DNA from: an uncultured Rhodopila sp.
Lineage (GTDB): Bacteria > Pseudomonadota > Alphaproteobacteria > Acetobacterales > Acetobacteraceae
Direction of reading: 5' to 3'
Assembly: GCF_903944925.1 (NCBI RefSeq)
Contig: NZ_CAJATU010000125.1
Location: 1 to 64,000 of the forward strand
DNA length: 64,000 nt
Notes under the pieces: generated by a model
Database searches by the model: none
What the model saw: only the letters and a program-made list of their open reading frames with translations
Told to the model about the DNA's origin: nothing
Translations under genes and position numbers: made by a program
Shown: positions 56,422 to 64,000 of the stretch, piece after piece
Numbering within the stretch: the stretch's first letter is position 1
Layout: every line of letters starts with the position of its first letter

Positions 56422-56808
56422 GTGGTCAAACGGCCAATCTCCGTGCGGGTGTCGTTCGCCCTTCAGGACGGCACCTGCCAGACCCTCGAAGGCCCAGTCG
56501 GCTATCGCATTGGCGACGCGGTGCTGACCGGCGTGCGCGGTGAGCATTGGCCGGTGCGGCGGGATCTTTTCGTTGCCAGCTATTCACCAGTACCCCCGAC
56601 TGTGGCCGGGCAGGACGGGCTGTATCGCAAGAACCCCTCGGTGGCGCTGGCGCTGCAACTCGACCGCGATACCCGGGTGCCCGTCGGCTGGCAGCCGGAC
56701 GCGCTGCACGGCCACCCCGGCGACTGGCTGCTGCGCTACGACGACGGCAGCCACGGGGTGCTACAGGACGCGATCTTCCGGGAGACGTATGAGGCCGCGC
56801 CGCCGTAG
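56422..56808 (+). CDS. Small protein with duplicated PGDW-like domain
   Basis: About 128 residues, with two copies of a short module: YRIGDAVLTGVRGEHWPVRR...FVASY and HPGDWLLRYDDGSHGVLQ...FRETYE. The pattern GDxxLxG-xxGxxxxx-FxxTY resembles a module seen in phage and conflict-system proteins that I cannot name with certainty. The start is uncertain: GTG 56422 is used, but the frame is protein-like back to the end of the previous gene (56377), so a CTG or coupled start there is possible. Probably co-transcribed with the SLATT-like gene. Confidence 0.5.
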   Translation: MVKRPISVRVSFALQDGTCQTLEGPVGYRIGDAVLTGVRGEHWPVRRDLFVASYSPVPPTVAGQDGLYRKNPSVALALQLDRDTRVPVGWQPDALHGHPGDWLLRYDDGSHGVLQDAIFRETYEAAPP

Positions 56809-56932
56809 TCGCTCAGCCGACACTCCGGCCGCGCCGCGACCTCGCTCTTCCGGTGCCGATGCCGGCACAACAAGAACCGCGGGTCGCTTCCGGAGTCGAC
56901 CGCGCCAACCGCTTTCGGCTAGGGTTGCCGCC

Positions 56933-57484
56933 ATGGACACAGTGCTGGACCAGCCATGGACCACGGAGACCTTTCTCGCCTGGGAAGACCGCCAGGAGGG
57001 CCGGTTTGAGTTCGATGGCCGGGACGTCATCCCGATGACCGGAGGCAGCATCGCGCACCAGCGCATCGCCGGCAATCTTTGGGCGGCGCTGATCCGGTTG
57101 CTCGCCGATGGACCGCTGATTGCGATGCTGGAGATGCGGCTGCGCGCCGGCGCCCGTGTCCGCTATCCCGATGTCACGGTCTGCGCCGGCCCGCTCGACC
57201 AGACGACCCGGACCCTGACGGACGCGGTGGCGATCTTCGAGGTTCTCTCGGACGACACCGCCACAACGGACCGGGTGGACAAGCTGATCGACTACAGCGC
57301 GCTGCCTTCGTTGCGTCTGTATGTGCTGCTGGAGCAGACCGCGGTCGCCGCCACGGTGTTCCAGCGCGAGCCGGGCGCCCCGTGGATTGCCGCGGCGCAG
57401 ACGAAGGGTGCGCTCGACCTGCCCGCGCTCGGCATCAGCCTGCCATTGGCGGAGCTGTATCAGGGGCTGAGCTTTCCGGGCTGA
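56933..57484 (+). CDS. Uma2 family (DUF820) endonuclease-like protein
   Basis: A 183-residue restriction-endonuclease-fold protein of the Uma2/DUF820 family. RFEFDGRDVIPMTGGSIAHQRIAGNL is followed by the PD-(D/E)xK-like VRYPDVTVCAG and VAIFEVLSD (E-x-V form). The family is expanded in cyanobacteria and actinobacteria, and its biological role is unproven. The start is ATG 56933, where homology begins. It is a plausible accessory to the neighbouring island, but the link is by position only. Confidence 0.85.
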   Translation: MDTVLDQPWTTETFLAWEDRQEGRFEFDGRDVIPMTGGSIAHQRIAGNLWAALIRLLADGPLIAMLEMRLRAGARVRYPDVTVCAGPLDQTTRTLTDAVAIFEVLSDDTATTDRVDKLIDYSALPSLRLYVLLEQTAVAATVFQREPGAPWIAAAQTKGALDLPALGISLPLAELYQGLSFPG

Positions 57485-57498
57485 TCCCCGCGTCGTCG

Positions 57499-59964
57499 TC
57501 ACTCCCCCTCCCGCCGCACCGGCACGAACCGCCGGTACGCCGTGCCCAAGCCGATAAGCGCCAGCCCGAGGCCGAGGAACGACAGCACCCGCCACAGGCC
57601 GGTCAGCCCGGACATGTCGATCGCGAACACCTTCATGCACACCAGGCCGATGACGCCGAGCGCCGTCAGCCTCAGCCAGCGCTGGCCGCTGCGGATGCCT
57701 GCAACCATCAACCCGATGCCGTAGGCCAGCCAGGCGCCGGACCAGCCCCAAAGCTCCGCCGCCTCCACCGGCAGGCCGGGAAACGCCATCCCATCCGGGT
57801 GGAAAACCTGCCGCACCTGCAAGGTGATCCAGGCAAACCCCGCCGCCACCGCGTAGGCGCCCAAGACCTCGCGGCCGAACCCCGCCATCCGCCGCGCCAG
57901 CACGGCGAGGCAGGCCGGCGCCAGATACGCCGCCGCCAGCGTCAACACCCCCGCCCGGGCGCCGGTCGCCATCGGGTTCAGCACCAGCAGCGCAGCGCCG
58001 TAAGCCAAAGCGATCCCGCCCAGCACCTGCCACGCCCAACGCAGCACCACCCGCCCGGTCCGCTGCGCCAGATACAGATACGCCGTCGCCTGCACGGCCA
58101 GCGTCAGCAGATGCAGCGCGGCCTCGGTAAACCGGGCAGGGCGAGCCAGATCGCCCTGGCCGAACCAGTGCCGGATCTCCAGCGCGACGAACAGCGCCAG
58201 GAAGGCGACCGCGCCGGCCTCCAGGGTCGCGACCAGACGGTCATCGCCGCGGCGGCGAAACAGCGCCGAGGCGACCGCGAACGACGCGGCGGGCACCGCG
58301 TATCCCGCCACCAGTCCGTTCACCAGCGGCAGCGTCCCGAACGCGTAGTCCAGCACATACCAGTTCAGCACCAGCCGGACGATCACAACCGCCGCCACCG
58401 CCAGCGCCACCGGCCGCAGCGCCGGCAGATCGGCCCGCGCCTCGATCCACGCCAGCGGCGGCAGCAACAGTGCCACCGCCAGGGTCAGCCGGTAATCGTG
58501 CAGCAGCATCCCGCAGCCCAGCGCCAAGGCAGCCACCGCTCCCGCCGCATGCACCCCGGCACGGCGGCGATCCGCGGCAGCCAGAGTGGCGGTCCCGGTC
58601 AACGCCGCGCTGAGCACCAGAGCGGCGGCGGCCCAGGCGACTCCGGTCTGGAATTCGGTAATCCGGGCATAGGCGGCGGCCAGCGTCAGCACCGGCACGG
58701 CGGCGACCAGAGCGGACCAGGGCAAAGGATGCGGCGCCCGCCGTTCCAGCCACAGCCCGGCGGCGGCGTGGAACCCCGCTAACACAAACGCGGCGGTGAT
58801 GAACGGCAGCAGCGCGTCAGGCGCCCAGGCGCCGGGCAGGACAGCCTGCACCACCCCGTCCGCCCGGATGACCTCGCCTGTCGGCTGCCACGCCGGCACC
58901 GCCCAAATCAGCAGAGACAGCACTCCGATCAGCGCGGCGACCCAAGGCAGCCGATCGGCCCGCGGCTCCGCCACCCCCTTCCAGACCGCGATCGGCGACA
59001 GTGCCAGCAGCGCCGCCTGCGGCGCCAGGCCGGGCGCGAAAGCATCCAGCACCAACCCCGCGGCGCCGAGGGCGGCGAACGGCAGCCATGCCAGCCGGCG
59101 CCCGATCCGATGCTCCAGCGCGGCACCCGGCAGCAGCAACAGATTCAAGCCCGCCGCGGCGGGCACGAACACAGCGGCGGCCCAGCCATCGGCCGCCACC
59201 GTCAGCCCGGCGAAACACACCCACAGGCAACCGCCGATGGCCGCCGCCCAACCGAGCCAGGTCCAGGCCGTGCGCCGCACCACGATCAGCGCAGCGGCGG
59301 TAACCAGGACCAAATAGCCGAACAGCCCCGGCAGGGATGGATTTTGCGTGGCGACCAGGGCAGGCGTGGCGAACGCCCCGGCAATGCCGGTCGCCGCGGT
59401 CAACGGCCCATAGCGCAGCGCCGCGGCCAGAGCGATCAGCGACGCCGCCGCCATCGCCACGAAGCTGAACAGCGGCGGCAGCAGGCCATAGAACGGACCC
59501 GCGCCATACGCCGCGCCGAACAGGAAGGCGGTGCCTCCGGCGGCCAGCCCGCTCGGCGCCTGGTCGATACGGAACGGACCGGCGAGCGGCGGCCCCTCGT
59601 GCCGGTGCAGGAACTCCGCTCCGGCCAGCAGCACCACGCCCAGAAACGCGGCGAAGCCGCAGCGGGCGGCGGGGCCGAGCAGTTCCTGCTCCACCGCATA
59701 GCGCACCAGAAACACCCCGGCGAACAGCAGCGCCGCGGAGCCGAGCCAGACGCCCCAATTCATGGTGATCAGCGCTTCAAGGTCGCGGCGCGGCGGCAAG
59801 GGAAGCGCCGGTCCGGGCGGCGGCGCAGCCAACAGATCCCGCGGGGCCGGTTCGGGTGGGGAGCGCAGCCGCCGCAACTCCCGGTGGGCGGATCGGGCAG
59901 TGAAAAAGCCGATGATGCCCAGGACCCAGCCGATGAGCCAGCCCAGTTGGAGAAGGATTTGCAT
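57499..59964 (-). CDS. DUF2339 multi-pass membrane protein
   Basis: An 821-residue integral membrane protein with roughly 25 or more hydrophobic segments and a short N-terminal cytosolic stretch (RSAHRELRRLRSPPEPAPRD, then ALITMNWGVWLGSAALLFAG). NWGVWLG and the AFLFGAAYGAGPFY region match DUF2339. Function is unknown. The C-terminal SGLTGLWRVLSFLGLGLALI is typical of the family. Very Ala/Leu-rich, which creates long antisense frames. Confidence 0.82.
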   Translation of the reverse strand: MQILLQLGWLIGWVLGIIGFFTARSAHRELRRLRSPPEPAPRDLLAAPPPGPALPLPPRRDLEALITMNWGVWLGSAALLFAGVFLVRYAVEQELLGPAARCGFAAFLGVVLLAGAEFLHRHEGPPLAGPFRIDQAPSGLAAGGTAFLFGAAYGAGPFYGLLPPLFSFVAMAAASLIALAAALRYGPLTAATGIAGAFATPALVATQNPSLPGLFGYLVLVTAAALIVVRRTAWTWLGWAAAIGGCLWVCFAGLTVAADGWAAAVFVPAAAGLNLLLLPGAALEHRIGRRLAWLPFAALGAAGLVLDAFAPGLAPQAALLALSPIAVWKGVAEPRADRLPWVAALIGVLSLLIWAVPAWQPTGEVIRADGVVQAVLPGAWAPDALLPFITAAFVLAGFHAAAGLWLERRAPHPLPWSALVAAVPVLTLAAAYARITEFQTGVAWAAAALVLSAALTGTATLAAADRRRAGVHAAGAVAALALGCGMLLHDYRLTLAVALLLPPLAWIEARADLPALRPVALAVAAVVIVRLVLNWYVLDYAFGTLPLVNGLVAGYAVPAASFAVASALFRRRGDDRLVATLEAGAVAFLALFVALEIRHWFGQGDLARPARFTEAALHLLTLAVQATAYLYLAQRTGRVVLRWAWQVLGGIALAYGAALLVLNPMATGARAGVLTLAAAYLAPACLAVLARRMAGFGREVLGAYAVAAGFAWITLQVRQVFHPDGMAFPGLPVEAAELWGWSGAWLAYGIGLMVAGIRSGQRWLRLTALGVIGLVCMKVFAIDMSGLTGLWRVLSFLGLGLALIGLGTAYRRFVPVRREGE

Positions 59965-60173
59965 CCGCGAAAAGGGCCGCGCGCCGCCCGCCCGGTCAAG
60001 TGGGACATCAGCCGGCAGGCAACGACATTGCGGCAGACAAGCGGCGCGAAACGATATAAACCGGCGCCAGCCAATTTTGCCGGTAGAATCAGTCGGATGA
60101 TCGATCAGGCCGCCAGCCTAACGACAGCACCCAGCGGGCGCCCGCGACCGTCCGTGGCGGGTCGGTGTCGCTG

Positions 60174-62759
60174 ATGACGCGGGATAGCGAACGGCATGCC
60201 ACGCGTAAGCTATTGCCCAGGCTGGCTGTGCTGGCCGCTTTGCTCGGCCTTGCCGGTGCCGTTTGGTGGCTGACCGGCGCGTGGCAAACGCACGCAACGA
60301 AGTCCGAGGTCGCCCGCGCGGGGGAAGAGGCTGATTTGCGGCTGAGCGGCTTCGTGAGCGACTTCGCCAAATCGATCAGCTATATCCGCTCCGTTCCCAT
60401 TCTGGTGGCGAATGAAACCATCGTCCGGGACTATCTGTCCGGCCGTCCGGGCGATACCGCCGCGCTGAACGCCTACCTCGCCTTCATCGCGAACACCGTC
60501 AACGTCGATCTGGCCTTTGTCGTCGATCCGTCAGGGCTGTGCGTCGCCTCCAGCAACTTCGATACCCCCGACTCGCTTGTCGGCGAACATTTTGCCGATA
60601 GGGAATACTTCGTGGCCGCGCGGAAGGGCGGGCCGGGCGTGCAATATGCCGTCGGGCGGGTGACCAACATTCCGGGTGTGTTCTTTTCGCAACCGGTGTT
60701 GCGTGACGGCAGGTTTATCGGCGCCGCCGTCGTCAAGATCAACGTGCCCAACATCCAGCGCACCGTCTCCGCTCCCGGCGCGTTCGTCGCCGATCGGCAT
60801 GGCGTGGTGGTCATCGCGGCGGACCCGGGCTGGCTGTTGACGGCGGTTCCGGACGCAACGGTGTTCGCCATGACAGCGCAGCAGCGCCGTCTGGCCTATA
60901 AGCGCGATGTCATCGATCCGTTTCCGCTGGTGCGTACACAGGACGAACCGTTTCCGTTTCGTGCCGCCGGGGTTCCGTCGGTGATGGCGCGGCAGCCGTT
61001 GGCGACCGAGGGCATGGAAGCCTATGTGCTTGCTCCGGTCGAAGGCCTGGCGTCGCTGGAGAAGATCCGGATCAGTGCCTTCGCGATCATTTTCGGCGGG
61101 GTATGCGCGGTTGGCTGGGGGACGTTCATATCGATCGTGATGGCGAAGCGTTCCCGCGCGCACCGTGCCAGCCTGATCGCCGCGAAGGAACAGGCCGAGG
61201 CTGGCAGCCGCGCCAAATCGGATTTCCTCGCCACCATGAGCCATGAAATCCGAACGCCGATGAACGGCGTCATCGGCATGACGGACCTGCTGCTCGACAC
61301 CGAACTGACCGACGATCAGCGGCACTCCGCCAATACCGTGCGCAGCTCGGCCGAGGCGCTGCTGTCGATCATCAACGACGTCCTGGACTACTCCAAGATG
61401 GAGACCGGACGGCTGGATTTCGATAACCGCCCGTTTGAGATGGGGCAACTGATCGAAGGCGTGCTGGATATCCTGGCGCCGCGGATTGCCGACAAGGAGA
61501 TTGACCTCGCCGGCTATGTCGCCCCGGACGTGCAGGGTGGTTTCATCGCGGACGACGGACGAATCCGCCAGGTTCTGCTGAACCTCATCGGCAACGCCAT
61601 CAAGTTCACCGAGCACGGCATCGTCGTCGTGAACGTGTCGGCGGACCCGGGCGAAGAGAACCGGGTGCGGTTCGAGGTCAAGGACACCGGCATCGGCATT
61701 GCCGACGATGCGAAGCCGCAGCTTTTTTCCATGTTCACCCAGGCGGATTCGTCCATGACACGCCGATACGGCGGGACCGGCCTTGGACTCGCCATCTCCC
61801 GCCGGATCGTCGAGGCGATGGATGGAACGATCGGGTTTGAGAGCGAACTGTCCAAAGGCAGCACGTTCTGGTTCTCGATCCCGCTGGAGCGAACCGGGGA
61901 CGTTCCGTCCGCTATCGACCGGGTGCAGTCCCTGGCCGGGATTTGTGTGCTGGTGGTGGACGACAATCCGGTCAATGTCGACGTCTTCCGGCGTCAGATC
62001 GAGGGCGCGGGAGGCACGGTAGAAGCGGCCAACGACGCCGGTTCCGGACTGGCATTGGCCCGGAAGGCGGCCGAGGCCGGGCGGCCGTTCGATGTCGCGG
62101 TGCTCGATCATCAAATGCCTGACGTGAGCGGCTATGACCTGGCAATGACGATCCGTGCCGACAGTGCCCTGGCTGCGCTGCCGCTGGTATTGGCCACGTC
62201 CGTCTCGACGGTGAACCTGCGGGTCAAGGCGAAGGCGGCCGGCATCAATTACGTTCTGACCAAACCGGTGCGGCAGCAGATGCTTATTGCCCATCTGCTG
62301 GAGGTTGTCGGCCGCGACCCGGGGGCGCCCTCGGCGCCCGCGCGGGTGTCCGAGATCTCGTTGATACCGCTGCAGGTTTCGCTTCGCATCCTGGTGGTGG
62401 ACGACGTGGCGACGAACCGTTTCGTGGCATCGCGCATCCTGGCGAAAGCGGGGCATCTGATCGAACTGGCATCCGATGGCGCCGAAGCCGTGGCGAAGGT
62501 GGAGGCTGGCGATTACGACATGGTTTTCATGGATGTGCAGATGCCGCGGATGGATGGCATCGACGCGACCGCCGCGATCCGGGCGATGGCCGGTCCGAAG
62601 TCAAGCCTGCCGATAATTGCGATGACGGCACATGCGATGGACGGCGACCGGGAGGCTCTTTTGTCTGCCGGAATGAACGATTATGTTTCGAAGCCAATCA
62701 ATCCGACTGAGATGGTGAAGCTGGTGGAAACCTGGCAGCGAAGGAAGGCGTTGAATTAG
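60174..62759 (+). CDS. Hybrid sensor histidine kinase with two receiver domains
   Basis: An 861-residue inner-membrane sensor. TM1 is about 17-38 ([20 protein letters not shown]). A periplasmic dCache-like sensor region (about 40-298, [35 protein letters not shown]) and TM2 (about 299-323) follow. Then come HisKA with phosphoacceptor His357 in [13 protein letters not shown], HATPase_c with [19 protein letters not shown] and [10 protein letters not shown] boxes, receiver 1 with Asp645 (VLDHQMP) and receiver 2 with Asp787 ([11 protein letters not shown]). There is no HPt domain, so a separate phosphotransfer protein must complete the relay. GTG 60165 is an alternative start. Signal and target are unknown. 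Confidence 0.9.
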   Translation: MTRDSERHATRKLLPRLAVLAALLGLAGAVWWLTGAWQTHATKSEVARAGEEADLRLSGFVSDFAKSISYIRSVPILVANETIVRDYLSGRPGDTAALNAYLAFIANTVNVDLAFVVDPSGLCVASSNFDTPDSLVGEHFADREYFVAARKGGPGVQYAVGRVTNIPGVFFSQPVLRDGRFIGAAVVKINVPNIQRTVSAPGAFVADRHGVVVIAADPGWLLTAVPDATVFAMTAQQRRLAYKRDVIDPFPLVRTQDEPFPFRAAGVPSVMARQPLATEGMEAYVLAPVEGLASLEKIRISAFAIIFGGVCAVGWGTFISIVMAKRSRAHRASLIAAKEQAEAGSRAKSDFLATMSHEIRTPMNGVIGMTDLLLDTELTDDQRHSANTVRSSAEALLSIINDVLDYSKMETGRLDFDNRPFEMGQLIEGVLDILAPRIADKEIDLAGYVAPDVQGGFIADDGRIRQVLLNLIGNAIKFTEHGIVVVNVSADPGEENRVRFEVKDTGIGIADDAKPQLFSMFTQADSSMTRRYGGTGLGLAISRRIVEAMDGTIGFESELSKGSTFWFSIPLERTGDVPSAIDRVQSLAGICVLVVDDNPVNVDVFRRQIEGAGGTVEAANDAGSGLALARKAAEAGRPFDVAVLDHQMPDVSGYDLAMTIRADSALAALPLVLATSVSTVNLRVKAKAAGINYVLTKPVRQQMLIAHLLEVVGRDPGAPSAPARVSEISLIPLQVSLRILVVDDVATNRFVASRILAKAGHLIELASDGAEAVAKVEAGDYDMVFMDVQMPRMDGIDATAAIRAMAGPKSSLPIIAMTAHAMDGDREALLSAGMNDYVSKPINPTEMVKLVETWQRRKALN

Positions 62760-62775
62760 GATTCGCGGCTCTCCT

Positions 62776-63597
62776 TTACAGGATCGTGGCGCCTCCCGGA
62801 TTTTCGGTCCCGTCCCGCCAGAAACTTGCGCTGGCGTATTTTGAAATCAGTTCCGGCGGAAGAACGCTCTGGCGGGGAACCAGGGCCACCCGGGAGCGCA
62901 CGTCGTGCAGTCCGGGCATGCCCAGCTTTGCATCAAACTCGGGCTCGCTGCCTTCCAGGCCGTCGAACCGGTGCGCGAACGGCGTGGCACCCAGGCACGC
63001 GTACAGGCGATCGAGCGTTTCCTTTGGCCGGTTGGCGAGGCTTTCGTAGGGAATAATGATCAGCTTGCCGGCGAATGGCCCGAACCATGCCTCACGCAGC
63101 CCGCTCCACGGCGCGCCGATGAAGCCCTTGCTCTGCTCCATCAGGGACAGCGTGCGGTTAGCGATGGACAGGCCGGCCATGTGCTCGAAGATCGCCGAGG
63201 TCTGCAGGGGATTGCGGTGCAGCATCCGCTCCACGCTGTCCATGATCCACGGCACGTCGCGGACGCAGCAGATGACGCGTGCGCCTGGGAAAAGGGTGTC
63301 GATCAACGCAAGATGCCGGGTCCAGAGGCGCGCGGTATCGAACACCACCTGGCCGGGGCCGGGCGCGTGATAGTCCCGCATCAGCCCTTGCAGGATGCGC
63401 GCCCGCCGTTCATCCGAGAAGAACGAAGCGAATTCCGATGCGGCGCCCATCTGCCGCAGCAGGCCGGTATAGAGATCCAGCACGGGGCTGGTGACCGCTG
63501 TCATGAACAGCGGGTTTTGCCGCAGCAGGGTGCTGAGCAAGGTCGATCCGGACCTCGGCAGGCCCGAGATGAACTGCACGGTCGCGGGATCGGCCAT
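62776..63597 (-). CDS. PAPS-dependent sulfotransferase family protein
   Basis: A 273-residue sulfotransferase. The 5'-phosphosulfate-binding loop FISGLPRSGSTLLSTLLRQNP lies at residues 9-29, and the 3'-phosphate region CCVRDVPWIMDSVERML is near residue 110. It uses PAPS, the product of the APS kinase encoded at 11669. The acceptor (protein, lipid or glycan) is unknown. The start is ATG 63597 by homology; the longer upstream frame is not protein-like. Confidence 0.85.
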   Translation of the reverse strand: MADPATVQFISGLPRSGSTLLSTLLRQNPLFMTAVTSPVLDLYTGLLRQMGAASEFASFFSDERRARILQGLMRDYHAPGPGQVVFDTARLWTRHLALIDTLFPGARVICCVRDVPWIMDSVERMLHRNPLQTSAIFEHMAGLSIANRTLSLMEQSKGFIGAPWSGLREAWFGPFAGKLIIIPYESLANRPKETLDRLYACLGATPFAHRFDGLEGSEPEFDAKLGMPGLHDVRSRVALVPRQSVLPPELISKYASASFWRDGTENPGGATIL

Positions 63598-63767
63598 AAC
63601 GCCACCAGTATGAACGTCCGCGGCGCAAAGGGGAAGCGGCAAACCTGCGGAGTCGTGAGACTTGGCGCGATTGACTCGGCCGGTTGGCTTCGTCACGCTC
63701 GAACCATAACAGCAAAACAGGGGAGGTCCATGGCAGGTTGCGACGGCATCGCGCCCGGGTTTCACGG

Positions 63768-64000
63768 GTGAGCAACCTGCTTGAGGCCAGGGGCCTGCAC
63801 GCCGCCTACGGCGAGACCAAGGTTCTGCATGGTATCGATTTCGCGGTACGCCAGGGTGGCGTGACCGCTCTGCTGGGCGCCAACGGGGCCGGCAAGACAA
63901 CCACGTTGCGCGCGATCTGCGGCATGGTCCGCACCCGGGGGGACATCAGCCTGGGCGGGCGGCGGATCGACGGCATGGCGACCGAGGACATCGTGCGCCT
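63768..64000 (+). CDS. ABC transporter ATP-binding protein, LivF-like (partial, runs off window)
   Basis: The first 77 residues of an ABC ATPase beginning at GTG 63768 (SNLLEARGLHAAYGETKVLHGIDF), with the Walker A motif GANGAGKTTTLRAICG. HGIDFAV and the short DISLGGRRIDGM segment favour the branched-chain amino acid (LivF/LivG) subfamily. The rest of the gene lies beyond position 64000. Divergent from the sulfotransferase gene. Confidence 0.85.
   Translation, partial: MSNLLEARGLHAAYGETKVLHGIDFAVRQGGVTALLGANGAGKTTTLRAICGMVRTRGDISLGGRRIDGMATEDIVR

Noticed and set aside
57079-58782. 567-residue plus-strand open frame
   Set aside because: Crosses the Uma2 gene in another frame and is antisense to DUF2339; Gln/Arg/His-rich low-complexity shadow.
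60531-62456. 641-residue minus-strand open frame
   Set aside because: Antisense to the hybrid histidine kinase, whose H, N, G and receiver motifs are all intact on the plus strand.

Overview
The window is GC-rich chromosomal DNA from an alphaproteobacterium, most likely of the order Rhodospirillales and probably the acetic-acid-bacterium/Rhodopila-like side (inference). The clues are the yqeY-dnaG-rpoD block next to a divergent carA-carB-greA block, an alphaproteobacterial-type 650-residue RpoD, a CarA carrying an N-terminal helix-turn-helix extension, and DUF2339, DcaP-like porin and glycine-zipper lipoprotein genes. I see no rRNA, tRNA, CRISPR array, prophage or intact insertion sequence. 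Several short composite palindromes are dispersed through intergenic DNA.

Layout. 1-13.7 kb is housekeeping: rpoD, dnaG and yqeY (minus strand), a GFA-family gene, then carA, carB, greA, threonine dehydratase, an unusual APS kinase fused to a shrunken CysN-like region, and a uracil-DNA-glycosylase-family gene. 13.8-16.9 kb is accessory: an ABC substrate-binding protein, a broken cyclophane-RiPP locus (GrrA/OscA-like precursor with a stop in the core, GrrM/OscB-like radical-SAM fragment lacking its first cluster cysteine), an orphan Rap1a/Tai-like protein and a glycine-zipper lipoprotein. 17-26.7 kb holds an SdsA1-type alkylsulfatase, then a porin, an AbgT transporter, an SLC13/RCK permease and a convergent M20 peptidase that together look like an uptake-and-cleavage set for a small peptide-like or aminobenzoyl-amino-acid substrate.

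26.9-30.1 kb has a patatin-like phospholipase, an AraC-type regulator and two small stress/envelope genes. 30.4-40.3 kb is one long minus-strand gene string in the order periplasmic adaptor, RND pump, then MrpE-F-G, a fused MbhD/E-MrpB, MrpC, MrpD and a further antiporter-like subunit. A tripartite-type drug pump is thus physically tied to a cation/proton antiporter with archaeal Mbh-like gene order. 40.7-53.7 kb carries mostly plus-strand membrane and envelope genes: AI-2E permease, metallophosphoesterase, exported beta-carbonic anhydrase, glycine-zipper protein, patatin lipoprotein, alpha/beta hydrolase, MFS transporter, Kup potassium transporter and a SYLF protein.

53.8-57.5 kb is a small conflict-like island: a STAND-type gene reduced by internal deletion to its DUF4062 head and TPR tail, a 533-residue four-helix membrane protein that I read as a SLOG/SLATT-type effector, a duplicated small-domain protein and a Uma2-family nuclease. 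The right end has a DUF2339 membrane protein, a hybrid histidine kinase with two receivers, a sulfotransferase, and the beginning of a LivF-like ABC ATPase that runs off the window.

The most interesting items are the dead RiPP locus, the pseudo-CysN/APS kinase fusion, the RND-Mrp gene string, the HTH-CarA fusion with a pair of palindromes in its promoter, and the STAND/SLATT-like island. All family names come from recognising motifs by eye; no database search was run.
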